From Larix kaempferi (Eukaryota > Streptophyta > Pinopsida > Pinales > Pinaceae), in contig BSBM01000440.1 in NCBI GenBank assembly GCA_027924585.1, forward strand, positions 14,353,501 through 14,417,500: DNA of 64,000 bases. The letters are read 5' to 3'. The stretch's first letter is position 1; each line of letters opens with the position of its first letter. Below the pieces are notes generated by a model. That model made no database searches and was not told where the DNA came from. It worked only from the letters and a program-made list of their open reading frames with translations. Of the stretch, positions 20,760 to 32,298 are shown one piece after another. A program made the position numbers and the translations under genes.

Positions 20760-23137
20760 TCTTTATTAGTGCATCTCGTGCTTCCCAAAAAGTTGCTTTC
20801 TCTGCTTCAACATCAATCGTACTTGTTTTTGGATCGCAGGCCGGACATTTGGTAGTAGCCTATCTTCTCCTGTTGCAACTCCTCCTATGGTAACTACTGC
20901 GACATTTGTTGGTTGAAATCTTACCTTAGCTGAGATATTTTGCACGTTCTGATTGGGATTCTAGTTCTGGTTTAGGTTTGGGTTCCGTTGTTGTTGCGAC
21001 GCATTCTTATCCTGCCACTTCGTGATTAGAGGGGGACACTCTTCGACGGTATGATCAGCTACACTGCAATAGGTACATTAAGGGGTCAAATTCAGGTAAT
21101 CCCTCTGATTGTGTCTGAGTTGTCCACAATTATAGCATGTGAGCGGTCCTTGACCTCGACCAAAGGTTCCTCCGTGACCAAAACCTCCGCTACGACCACC
21201 ACAATATCCTCCTCTCAGTCCTCCTTGTTTTTGGCTAAACTATGACTGATTGTACTTCGACAAATTGTACTGCGGATGATTATACTGCAGCTACGTCGGA
21301 TTTCTTTTTGATTGTTGTTGCTCGTCTCCCTTCATGAAGTAAGTATCAACAGTCCTTTCTTGAAGCAGGTCATATGCTCGACAATTTTTCTCATCATAGC
21401 CGACAGATTGATATAATTTATAGTATAGATTAGATGGCTTCGACACAACCTTCTGTAAATACACGCATTGTTTCGAGAGACGTCCTCTTGTCTGGAAAAA
21501 TCGACCCCAGGGAATCCCTCCTTGAATAAGAGGATTGGGCGCACTAAACTGTAGATACTCACGAAAGTCATGACACTGATATTCATGATGCCCTTCAGAC
21601 TTGCATCGACTACACCATACCTCTTCGCGAACTTCCTTCCCTTTCTTAATATCCTGCAGTGGAATAGTCAATTTTTCTAGCTGTGACTAAAGATGGCTCA
21701 TGATGATCCCTGTTTCACCAATCGGTGAAGCTTCAAGCTTCATCGTGAGCTCCAAATCCTCTGCCTGAGATAAGATCTTTTGTTGCATCAACAGTATCCG
21801 GATGTGTTGTATTAATGATGCAATAAACCATTCCTTGTGCTACACATCGTTCATCCCAAAACTAACTTTAGCCATCAGAGTTTTGAACCTCTAATCAAAA
21901 TCCCATACCGAATCATTAGGGAATTGCTTTATCTCCTTCAATTTTGTGATGTACTGCGATTCTGATTTAGGCTTCTTAAAATATTCGATCAACCCAACTC
22001 TGATTTATTCCAGATTCTTCTATAGAATTTCTGCAGGTACTTGTGTAAACTTCATGTACCAATCCAACGCATGACCTCTGAAGGTCGTTTCCAGCTATCC
22101 CTTCTTGATAGCTTCATCCTGCACTTGTTTTACTATCCACACCGCTTCACACAAGAACCAATATTTCTCGGGATCCTTTGTCCCATTACCTTGAAAGAGA
22201 AGAAACTTCACGTCGTCACCCTCCATCCTTGTTTTTCTACCGGTTTTTATAGATCCACTACTATTACTACTATTGTGACCCGTAGGAAAACCCTGTGAAG
22301 AGCTTGTGTTTATTCCTCCAAATTTTGGCGAAGTGCATGGGGTTGTGGGTACGTTGTAGCCTTGGGTCTGTCCTTACTCAGTTTCAGGGGTAGCTTGGTC
22401 ATCCTCTTCGTCACTGTAGGGTCGCTTAGTCCCTTGTGGCCCCACTTCGCAATCCTCTGTTCCGGTCGCACTTGGACTCTCTCTCTCTATCTCAGTCCTC
22501 CTCTTCTTCTCCGGACGGAACCTCACCCCACTTCTCAGGAGGCCACAATATTCCACAGATTCCCTTACAATTTCACCATAGCTCATTTCCATATACCTCG
22601 CATCATTCTATCAGACCCAGATCTTCGCAATATCTACATCCTCCGCACACTAGAGCTTTACTCGTCGGAGTTCATATTCAACATTCCTTTTTCACAAATG
22701 AGCATTTTGATCCAAAATGGTAACGACAATAGGTACCTTCTTTTGGGTCCTTCAAAGAACTTCCTTTCCGTGTCACTATACGATCTAACTATTATCAACA
22801 ACAAACTCAATAATGTACCCTTCCAAAATGTTAACCACCCAGACGTGGACATCCCTTGAAGCTTTATTGTTAACATGAATGAATTGTTGGATCAATCCCA
22901 GGGTCCAATGCTCTTTCTCGCCTCCTTGGAAATTCCTCTTCTAATAAGTTAGTTTATCCAACCATTCATATAGTAGTATAGGAAACTCACAGAAAATACC
23001 TCGTGGATATCAGTATAGATGTAGTTCTGTAACCACTGGTCTGTTGACCATCCACGGTTTTGATTTTCCTCCTCAACAAACTCTCGCGTCTTTTTGTTGA
23101 ACCACTCCTTGATCTCCGGTTTTGTCAGATGCCACAA
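20760..23137 (-). pseudogene. Gag region of element C with zinc knuckles
   Basis: Probable start at 23137 (MLWHLTKPEIKEWFN), just after the primer-binding site. The gag core is readable around 22200-21900 (LETTFRGHALDWYMKFTQVP, EIKQFPNDSVWDFD). Zinc knuckles are CSRCKSEGHHEYQC near 21590, CYNCGQLRHNQRDY near 21110 (last cysteine lost) and CTYCSVADHTVEEC near 21060. A glycine-rich stretch (GGLRGGYCGGRSGGFG) precedes the last two. Many stops. Confidence 0.8.
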
Positions 23138-23163
23138 CATTTCCTCTCCTTCTCTCACTAAGG

Positions 23164-23180
23164 TCCCGGAAATGAAACCA
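23164..23180 (-). other. Primer-binding site of element C (decayed)
   Basis: TGGTTTCATTTCCGGGA on the minus strand, two bases after the LTR end. It fits a degraded TGGCGCC-TTGCCGGGGA site of the tRNA-Asp type common in plant Gypsy elements. Confidence 0.5.
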
Positions 23181-23182
23181 TT

Positions 23183-23977
23183 TGTTGACACAGATCTGTC
23201 GACAAGGGTTCACTTCACGGAGTGTCAATGAAGTTCGACACAAAAACCCATAGATACCGACCCAGAAAGGGTTTAGCCTTTCCAGCAACACTCGCAAAGC
23301 GAGTGAGGTCTCGCCCTAGGAATCTAAGGGAGCTGCATGAACCAAGCTTCCACAGGTATAAGAGGACATGCATCATTGACAATTAATCGCAACATAACTC
23401 ATAAATTGGCATAGTTGGCAATTGCATCATAACACAATCATAGACATACTAATCAAATCTATGCAGTAGCATATTATAGAAACATATTTAACAGATATGC
23501 GATACATATCATAACTATGACACAACATATCTAATCATACTGCGATAAAACACATCTAATCATACTGCAATAAAACATATGAGAGACAAAGTCATGGACG
23601 AAACATTCATCTCATTACAAGCAGACTTGATACACCAAATCTGTCTTACAAATCACATAATCGATAGAGATATAGATTTGTAGAAGCGATCCTCAATAAC
23701 TCAGATCAAAGTCAATACAAAAGATAATATGAGATAAGATAAGATGTTGCGATACCAAGATTCCCAAAGGCTTACAATGTGACTCATATTTATAGGCTCA
23801 GTGGCCGTTAGAAAATTGGTCCACTACGCAAAGTGGACATATCTTAACCACTAAGTCTAACTAACTCCTACTCTGCTTTAACTGCTTTGCTCCGCTCGAT
23901 AATCACTCTTTACCCTTGTTGCTGTCCACTTGTCATTGTTTGTACTAAAACTACTATGAACTAGCTCCGTGCCAACA
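23183..23977 (-). repeat. 5' LTR of element C (795 bp)
   Basis: On the minus strand it starts TGTTGGCACGGAGC and ends GTGTCAACA, so the ends mirror each other (TGTTG and CAACA). The primer-binding site follows directly. The partner LTR is out of the window, so boundaries rest on these signals only. Confidence 0.75.
23786..23794 (-). promoter_or_regulatory. TATA box of element C
   Basis: TATAAATAT on the minus strand, about 180 bp into the LTR. Confidence 0.55.
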
Positions 23978-25325
23978 ATGACCCTTGAACCCCAATTTTT
24001 ATTCCAAAAAAATGGTATGTAGAGCTTAGTTTTTAGATATGGGTAATATCACAGAATTATTTTTAGTCATTGGTGGGATTTTCCCCGTGGAAATGTGTAA
24101 AGGTTGTATTGTTGTCCATTGTTGTTTATTTAATGTGTTAAAATATGAGAATTTTTGTCCATTTTTGTTTATTTCACGAGTTAAAATTTTATGGGAAACT
24201 CAATTTTGAAAAAAGAAAATTGTTGACAATTTTTTGAGCGATTTCCTTCTAGTTAAATTGGTAAATTGTTGCTATGTTGGGTATTGGAATGGTGACCAAA
24301 TTGGGTATCAATTGCTATGTAAATTCCCTTGAGAAGCACATACAAGCTAAGTTATTTTCTTTGTTTTAGGTTGCATTCAAATTGTTTGACATAATGCTTC
24401 TACCATAATTTATTTGTTTGTTTGAGTTTGCATATAAAGTGTTTGACATAAAGTTTCTACCATAATTTATTTGTTTGTTTGAGGTTGCATGCAAAGTGTT
24501 TGTAAAAATGTTTCTACCACAAGTTGTTTGTTGTGTTGAGGCTGCATGAAGCGTTTGAAAAAATATATTTACCATGATTGGGAAAAGTTGAATGAATGCA
24601 TTAATTTGGCACCTTCAAACTTGATTGCATTTGATCTCAATGTAATTTCCATCCACATATATTGGTTTACTATTTCGTCAATATGCTTTGTCATACTTCA
24701 AACTACTATGATTTGCAATGCAATTTCCAGCCATGGTTTTCTTTAGCTTGCATCCTTAAGTCTTATATCATTAAGTTGAAGTCTCTTATTGTGTTGATGT
24801 AATTTCCAACACTTTTATTTATTCATGTCAAACATTAGTTTTGTTTAGAATCTAATGCCCAATGTGTGAATTGGTTCATCAAATACTTGCTTGATTGAGA
24901 ACTAGTGTGCATTGGATGAATGTGATTTAGATTCAATATTTATAAAGATCATTTTTTGATTCAAGTTCAAGGATGCTTAAACAAAACAAGACACTATTAT
25001 GCATTGAAAACTAGTTTGTGTAAATTCATATCAAATAAGAAAAGGAGATTGAAGAAAACGTTTTAATGGAGTTTCATTTTCTGTCATAATGGACATGGTT
25101 GTTTTTCACATTAAATATTATATCTAATATTCACACGTATGCTTATGTTATGCATGAATTTTTATTGTTCAACTCATGAATGAGGCTTTGTACTTGGTCC
25201 TGAAATATCCATGCTTGTGTTTAAAATATCAAAAGGTGTTTATTTGATTATAAAAACAAATGCACCTAATTTGGGGTAATTTCAGTTAATGGACCTAGTT
25301 CCGAAGTCCTAAAGAACCTTACATA
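23978..25325. other. AT-rich stretch without recognisable gene
   Basis: No coding similarity is visible on either strand. It may be the decayed LTR of the element whose gag fragment follows at 25680, since a primer-binding-site-like sequence sits at its right end, but no partner LTR is present to show this. Confidence 0.5.
24365..24575. repeat. 57-bp tandem repeat, about 3.5 copies
   Basis: GTTTGACATAA-GCTTCTACC recurs at 24384, 24441, 24498 (as GTTTGTAAAAA) and 24553, each followed by TTTGTTTGAG-TTGCAT. Confidence 0.88.
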
Positions 25326-25327
25326 TC

Positions 25328-26160
25328 ATATCAGATCCAGTTAAACTCTAGGTACTAGGGATATGATGTTAATATTTTTGTAGTAATTAATTTTAATAAT
25401 TGCAAGATAGAAATTTAATGTATGAATGTTACTTGATGAGGTTAAGTAATCATGGTGAGAGCTACAGGATAGAGAAGAAGGAGGGGACATCACCTCCACC
25501 TTCTCAGATTGATGATTATGAGTGAATATCCAACAAGGAAGTAATGGATATGATGCTATGTTTTCAAAGGAAGACAAAAGATTTGATTAATAGAACTAGA
25601 GGAATTACTTAGTGACTAACTCTTCGTCACAAATAGAAAGGCAAAACACGCCATCTAGTGGAGATGTGCATTGAGAGCTTGAAAAATTTAAACTTCCCAT
25701 ATTTAAGGGTACCACCAAGGGGGAGGTAGCAGATGCTTGGTTGGAAACATGCACCTATTTTTTGAGTTACGAAGTTATTCTAGCAACCAAAAAGACAAGT
25801 TGTTTGTATACCAACTTAAGAAGAGTGCATTACTATGGTGGATAAATTTGGAATCTCAATTCGGATATTCTATCTCCACCTTGACTTGGGAACAAATTGA
25901 AATAGATTTTCAAAAAAATAGCCTTGTACAAAATATTTGGAATGGAAGTTGAATGAGTTCCATGATATTAAGAAAGGAACTAACACCATACTTGAATATG
26001 ATGCCCAATTAGTGAAGTTGCTAAGATATGCTACATATATAAATATTGAAAGCCTGAAGGTGAACAATTTTTTTGTATGGGTTGAATCCTTTGATAAAGG
26101 AAAAAGTGCACATTTTGATGCCTACAACATTGCATGAGGCAATGGAAAAAATCAATAATA
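25328..26160 (+). pseudogene. Gypsy leader and gag fragment
   Basis: TATCAGATCCAG at about 25330 resembles the initiator-tRNA-Met primer-binding site (TATCAGAGCCAGG). From about 25680 the gag core is readable: FKGTTKGEVADAW, YQLKKSALLWWINL, STLTWEQIEIDFQK, then in another frame LNEFHDIKKGTNTILEYDAQ and LVKLLRYATYI. The tryptophans and the EY-..L..Y pattern match Gypsy gag. One frameshift near 25920-25950. No protease or RT follows; similarity fades before 26300. Confidence 0.75.
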
Positions 26161-26299
26161 GTTGAAGAAGAATTACAAGGGATAAAAGGAGGAGATAAAT
26201 CTCCCAATCCTATAGTACCTTCATTCCATAGGAAACCTCCTTGGAGGGGAAACCAAGGGATAAACCATAGCGTACATGTTATAGTATATTTTTCCATGT

Positions 26300-27040
26300 T
26301 TGTCCCATAGATGCTATGATGTCTGATCTTATCCATTTACCTCTCTTGCAGACTCCCTTTATCCTTGATCAACTATGAACAATAGTTATCCTTGCAAAAA
26401 TGTCTTAAAAAACTATATTTTCCAATATGTTCGCGACCTACATGTATCTGGCCAATGTCCATATGACCTGCCTTTGTCTAGCCCATGTACATGCATGCTC
26501 GAGGGTAAGAAAAAGGAAGTTACTTTATGAGAAAAGTTATCATTTTGGCCATTCCTAACCGTCCCAATCCTATAAGTAACTAATCATAACTTCCCTAACT
26601 GCCTCCCCATCAGTATAAACTAGGAATATGAGAAGGAATTTGAGGAACCAAGCATTGGATAGAATCCTCATTCTGTTGGATTACATTCAAATATAAAATC
26701 CCTATTGTCCCTGGTTTGCAAAAGCCCCTTTCCTCTATCTGAAACCAGTTTTTTAGCCATTGTCGAGAGTCTCTATTATGCTAAAGAATTGAAGTGATTC
26801 GTTTGAACATGTCTCTTATAATGAACTGGATTGAGTGTGTGAAAGGTCTAGGTGGAAGGAATCTGATCTCAGTTCCAGAATGGTTCCATAATTAGATTCA
26901 GGAGAAATATGTTTGTAACTTTTATTTTATTTTATAAAAGACCTCTCTTTTCCATCTAGTTTGAGCATTTTAATTTCAGTTTTTAAATTCTTGAATGTGG
27001 AGTAGTTATTCAACAATTTAGGATTTTAGGTTTCTGTGGT
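26300..27040. other. Stretch without recognisable feature
   Basis: No coding similarity, tandem repeat or LTR boundary was seen. Part of it may be host or element sequence into which the PLE was inserted. Confidence 0.5.
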
Positions 27041-27095
27041 TTGCAGTGTTGGAATGGGTATTCGGATGATCCACGGTTGGCATTTTTGTTGTCGA

Positions 27096-27128
27096 TGTTT
27101 CGAATCCCAAGCTGGATTCATCATCAGG
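27096..27128 (-). ncRNA. Hammerhead-ribozyme-like core in the PLE 3' region
   Basis: The minus strand has CTGATGA (27121-27127), a GAATCC / GGATTC stem closing a six-base loop, and GAAAC (27097-27101), the two conserved boxes of a hammerhead core in the right order and strand. A single extra U between CTGATGA and the stem departs from the consensus, and stem III is not resolved by eye. Hammerhead motifs are a known feature of PLE terminal regions. Confidence 0.5.
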
Positions 27129-27222
27129 ATAGAAAATGGTGTAGAAAGGTTGCTAACTAGCGTATAAGTAATTAGGGATGCCCGATCATATCCCCTTCTC
27201 CCTTCATCTTCCAATTCTTGTT

Positions 27223-27816
27223 TTATCCATTACCTTCCTTGTTTATCAGAGGTAGCCATCTCTCGCTTATTTCAAGTCCCCCATCTCTATTTAGGTTGTT
27301 CGGGTGCTTAATGATCTCCAAGGCCTCTCTCACCCTTCGTTTGTAGTAGTGGTCCTCAACCGCGATAAACTCTGTGTTTTCCAGGAAGACATGGTGTTTT
27401 GTTTTGAGAGAATGCTCTGTGAGTGTGGAGGTGTTTGTCCTCTCTCTCCTTATGTTAGCTCCATGTTCTTTCAATCTAGTTTGAAAAGAACGAACCGTCT
27501 CTCCTATATAGCTCCTTCCACACAAACAATCTACCTTATACACCCCTTTATATTGGTGCCAATCAACCTTGTATTTCATTGACCTCATTTTCTGTCTAAT
27601 GGTTTCCATTGGCTTGAAGGATGTCCATACTTCTTTTTTCTTCAATACCCTTGCAATTTTTTCTGTTACTCCTTGGATGTAAGGGAGGAAGGCCTTACGA
27701 GTCTTTCTCTCCTTTGTGTGTTGAGTCCATTTTTCTGCTTTTTTCATTTCCTTATGGATGTCCTTATTCTTGTATCCTAGGCTACTGAAGACAGAGGTCA
27801 AGTGGTCTTTCTCTTT
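27223..27816 (-). pseudogene. GIY-YIG endonuclease domain of the PLE
   Basis: GVYKVDCLCGRSYIGETVRSF is the GIY-YIG motif (here GVY and YIG), followed by QTRLKEH, then TLTEHSLKTKHHVFLENTEFI and the RRVREALEIIKHPNNLNRDGG segment that ends these domains. It would nick target DNA to prime reverse transcription. The frame is continuous with RT apart from one TAA at 27817-27819. Confidence 0.92.
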
Positions 27817-28545
27817 TTATAGATGTTCCTTGTCATATATGCGGAAATCCCTCATGGCTAAGGTGTTGATTACCCCAATTTTTTGAGAAGGGTGGTGGTG
27901 TGAGTGAGCGTGGAGGTAATTTTCCGAGTGGGTTTTCTTTCTGTAGACACCATGGCTGAGGGTTCCATCATTCTTTTTCTTTATTAGCACATCGAGGAAG
28001 GGGATGCTCCCATCCTCTTCAATTTCCATAGTAAAATTTATGTCCTCTGAAAGCTGGTTAAGATGCTCATGAAATTTGTTCAACTCGTTAACCCCATGGG
28101 GCCATCTCACATTGGTATCATCCACATACCTTTTCCACCTTGCGGGCTGTAATGGGAACAAGTGAAGGGCCTTCTTTTCAAAATGTTCCATAAAGAGATT
28201 AGCCACAATTGGTGACAAAGGGGACCCCATTGCTACTCCGCTAGTCTGCTCATAGAAATCACCTCTGAAGTTGAAGAAGGTGGATCAGAGGCATACTTCT
28301 GCCACCTTTGCAGTTCCTGGATCCGTGACTTCAAATAACACCTACACTGCTTCATTTAGGGGTATTTTGGTAATAGACCCACAACATCAAAGCTTATTAG
28401 CAAGTCATGTGCATCTAATTTTTCCTCCTTGATGATCTTAATGAAATCCCTGGAGTCTTTGATAAACGAGTCTGTAGTCCCCACAATTTGTTTATGAATC
28501 ATATTTTTGCAGCAGTAACTACTTACTTGCCAATATTTGCTCATT
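27817..28545 (-). pseudogene. PLE reverse transcriptase, C-terminal two-thirds
   Basis: Motifs in order: LLISFDVVGLLPKYP, FRGDFYEQTSGVAMGSPLSP, IVANLFMEHFE, and the catalytic RYVDDT, then INFTMEIEEDGSIPFLDVLI. The GSPLSP and FLDVL segments are characteristic of PLE RTs. A stop after KYP, a TGA near 28282 and a frameshift inactivate it. Confidence 0.92.
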
Positions 28546-30257
28546 TTTAGGTTAAACCTTCAAGTGTTGGTGAGAAGATTGGAGTAGTGTCAGCCTTGGG
28601 ATTCTTCATCAACCGATTGGATTCCGGGTGAGTTATAATTATGAATCTCTTTGTGTTTTCCAAGAAAGTTTGCATGCAAAGGGTTTGAACCTATTTTGTC
28701 TAAATATTTCAAGTTTTCTTTTGGGTATTGCTCTATGGTGGTTTATCCCAAAGACCACTAGGGTAATTTAAATTCTCAAAACAAAAATGGCGACTCCACT
28801 AGGGATTTTTTCCGTTTGTTGTATGAATTTTGGTATGTTTTTACTTTGCTTCTGTTTATTTTTTGAATCTTTCCTGTCTCATCTTATTAGATTTCCATCT
28901 TAGAACCCTTATGAGAAGAAATTTCAGTGTTGGGGCACCAAAATTTTTATTTTTTGCATTTTACCGTGCATGTACGTGGGACACACTACACACCGGTGCA
29001 TACTTTTCCTGTATGTTACACCATTTTTGCAAAAAAAATGTTTTTTCCCCTATATGCAACTAAACCACTAGACAGTCGCGTGCACACGACCTAGCTGTGT
29101 ATAACCTGCATACATCCGATTTTTCTTCTTTTAAGTTTCTTTCTGTTGAAACTAGAAAAGTGGGTTTCTGTTTTTCTAAGTTGATTATGAGGGACTGAAG
29201 TTTGTTGTTGTTTTTAGAATTCAATTTTTTTTTTTACAAAAAAAACAAAAAGAAGTCTTTTGTGTTTTAGGGTTTTTTTCTCATTTTTTTTTGGATTGTT
29301 TGTATGAAGTTTTTAAATTCTTATAATTTTTTTTATGTTTATACCTTTAATTTTTTGTTCATATCATCACAGAAAATCGATAAATTTTTTATTTCTTTGT
29401 AAGTTTATTGTTGATTGTGTTCGCATTTTGAAAAGAAGGTCAGTTTTTGCTTCTTTTATTTGCATCTTTGTGCATTAAGTGAAGCAAAGCTTTTATAAGT
29501 TGCTTGATACTTTTTTTCTGCAAATACTTAAACATAAAAGTTTGTTTTTCTTTTTGTAAAATAATTTTTTTCTTTCTTTGAAAATTGAAAAAACAGTTAT
29601 TTTTGAATTTTTGAAAAATAAAAAGAAAAGTTTATTTCTTTTAAAGTGTGCATTCGTTTTCAGCTTTTAAGAAAAGAAAAAGAAAATAAATACTTTTAGT
29701 TTTGTTTGGTTTGGGTTCTTTATTTTAGTTTTTGAAAAGAGAAAAGGTTGCTTTTGCTTAAATTTTATTTTCGAGCTAGTATTTGTTAAAAAAATTGAAA
29801 AATAAAAAAGAAATTTTTTTAGTTGGAAACAGTGTTGTGCTTTAAAGAAGTGCTATACAACGCTTAATTTAGTTAAACATCATTTTTTATTTCTACGCTT
29901 ATAGATATTTAAAAGTGTCTTTTATTTCTTGTAAGTGCCAGAACATTAGTAGTTTCACTTTCGTTCCCCCTTACTAAAAACAACCACTTAAAAATAACAC
30001 TTAATTTAAAATCAACAAGAACTTTATTTTTTGATATGGTTCACCAATTTAGATTGAGTTGTAGGATCTTAGGATAGGTTGTTCGCTAACAACCCAAGAT
30101 CATTTTAAACTTTTAAACTTAGTGGTCTTTTCAGAAGGATATAAATAAATCCAACACTATAAGGGTGTGGTCGGGAAGCTCCACAAACACTAGAGTTAAG
30201 CATGAGGTCGTGTGAGGTTGAGTGGAGGGTAAACCCCCCCAAAACTTAAACAAAGCA
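28545..30257 (+). mobile_element. Element D remnant: LTR end, primer-binding site and T-rich leader
   Basis: TGGCGACTCCACTAGGGA at 28788-28805 is the same primer-binding site type as in A and E, on the plus strand. The preceding 240 bp would be the LTR end and the following 1.4 kb the leader, which is very T-rich with runs of T and A and no gene. Element E is inserted at 30258; the leader of D may resume at 57665. Confidence 0.6.
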
Positions 30258-31257
30258 TGTTATACCTCAAATTATCACTTTGAGCGCCGTTTCGAGTCTT
30301 CGTGTAACATCACCATGAAGAACGTAATGGTCGTACCTCCTAAGAAGTGTTGAGACTCATTTTCACAATGTTGGTCCCCTCCATAGCCTTACTTGGAGAC
30401 AAATCCAACCCTTGATGGTCGAATTCCACCTCACAAATCCCAATTTTCCCATATATTTGTGCCCTTCTAGTGGTGCAAGGCGCGAAAATACAACATTTTC
30501 GCACTTTGCATGCCTACAGGGGCACGGAAATTACATCTTTTTTGTGCTATGCTCAACCTTGAGGGCACAAAAATCCCTCAACAACTTCATTCCTTGATCT
30601 TGGGATCTTGAATCTCGAGGATATTTTTATGGGATAGACGTTCCTCTCGAATCTCATCTCACCCTCCTTCCTTGGTATGATTCAGCTCCTTGATCCACCT
30701 TTTACTCACCTAGATCCATTATTCTCTCTTAGTGGTTGGCCTCCCAAAATCCTATAAGAAGAAGGCCATCCATGAGCTAAAGGGAGAACGTTTGGAGGCA
30801 TCAAACCTATGATCTTAAAATTCTTGCAGAGGTAGCAAAGGAGAGCTTGGAAGGAGATGTTGTTGATTTGGCCATCAAGGTATAGCACTTTGTATGGTTA
30901 CTTTCAACTTTCTTAATAATAACTTGGCCTATTCTCCCATGTCATGTCTCTTTTATTGATATGTGATATGATATATTAGATCTTGTTAATGCACTTGTGT
31001 TTGGAAGGTTGGTTTCCATTTTATGATTGCAGGTTCAAGAGCTTTGGACATCAATCTTGGAACTCGAACTAGAACAACTCTCAGGTAAGAGGCAAACCAT
31101 TTATTTCTTCCCCTTCCTTTTCATGTTTGAATGCTTGTGCATGCTTAATCTAGGAGTTGAGGGTTCCATTTTTTTGTTTACGTCATAGATTGAACATTTA
31201 GAAACTTATTTTAGTCTATGAGAGGGTTTAACTATCCGTAGGAAGAATTCTCTAACA
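30258..31257 (+). repeat. 5' LTR of element E (1000 bp)
   Basis: Starts TGTTATACCTCAAATTATC and ends TTCTCTAACA, followed by the primer-binding site. The 3' LTR (997 bp after removing the CACTA insert) matches along its full length. By eye 21 differences fall in the first 230 bp, so the insertion is old. Confidence 0.95.
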
Positions 31258-31264
31258 CAAAAAT

Positions 31265-31282
31265 TGGAGACTCCGTTGGGGA
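31265..31282 (+). other. Primer-binding site of element E
   Basis: TGGAGACTCCGTTGGGGA, seven bases after the LTR end; TGGCGACTCCGTTGGGGA is the probable original. Confidence 0.85.
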
Positions 31283-32298
31283 CCTTTCCCATGTTAAATT
31301 TTCCATTGAATATTTAAGATTTGATCTCCTACCTCTGCAAATTACTTAGTTTTGATCTTTATTTCCATCCTAGTCTTCATTGTTGGGCTCTCTGAGTCTT
31401 AAAACTTCAGAAATTGATCATTTTTATCTTAGATATTCACCCTTACCTCTCTACAACATATTTTCGCACCCCTCCTGTGCATTACAGAGTGAAAATTCTT
31501 AAATTTGTGTGCCACCACAATAGTCCAGAGCACAAAAATATCATATTTTCACTCTATGTTGGTATGCATAGGGGAAAAAATCCTTTGTTTTGGGTTTTTG
31601 GAAACTTTTTGCTTGGGTTTTCCTTGGTCTGTTGGTTCAAGGTTATTTTCCTGACCTCTTGTTGTTTGTTAGGAGCTATAATTTCTCTTGCATCCACAGT
31701 TTGAGTGCGTGTTTGTTTACATTTTTAGGAATTTTTTTCACTAGATTTGATTAAAATAAACATCAAATTTAAGAATTCTTTGTATCCCAGGGGGGCCAAG
31801 AATCGTGTATCCTACAGTCCCTTTGACCCATATTAAGGTTTTTTCAACCTTTTGGGATATTTTATGTCATTTGGATTGCTTTGATTGGCTTTGAATAACT
31901 TGGGACATCCTTGTATATCTAAGTCATATTTCTTGGGTTTTGCACTTTGTTTCCTCTACATCTTTAGCTATTTATTGGTTATTGGAGTAGATGGATTCTT
32001 TGTTACCATTTTTTCAAAGAGAAGCTTCATTTTTGTCTCTCTTTTGCTAGATTTACAAGCTTGAAAAACATAAATATTCTTCTTACCTTAGTTTGATCAT
32101 TTGACATTCTTGGTCTGACATTCATAAGAAGAAGAAAACATTGTTTCATATTCTTGTGCATTTGAGTTACAAAAAGACATTGAATGTTTTTATTTGCATT
32201 GAATTTGATTGGAATCATTTACGGAACCTCTCTTTCCCATAGCTTAGATGTGTCTTTTTAATGCAAAAAGATAGGAAACGAATTAGAATTTTTGCATT
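31283..32298 (+). other. Leader of element E, first part
   Basis: No gene seen. A stretch at 31440-31580 loosely resembles the LTR segment with TTTTCGC and GGTATGC words, possibly an old internal duplication. Confidence 0.5.

Larger units (their letters stand above)
14132..23977 (-). mobile_element. Element C: Ty3/Gypsy retrotransposon with an extra 3' ORF
   Basis: From right to left: 5' LTR (23183-23977), primer-binding site, gag with several zinc knuckles, protease, a second gag-like segment, RT, RNase H, integrase and an additional ORF cut by the Copia insertion at 14131/14132. The rest of its 3' end should lie left of the window. The coding region is full of stops and frameshifts, more than element A, which agrees with C being the oldest of the three nested elements. 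Confidence 0.88.
27040..28545 (-). mobile_element. Penelope-like element (PLE), 5' truncated
   Basis: On the minus strand a PLE-type reverse transcriptase is followed by a GIY-YIG endonuclease, the defining PLE order, then a 3' region with a hammerhead-like motif. The RT begins in its middle at about 28545, so the 5' part is missing. Comparable GIY-YIG PLEs (Dryads) have been described from conifers and are otherwise uncommon in seed plants. Confidence 0.88.
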
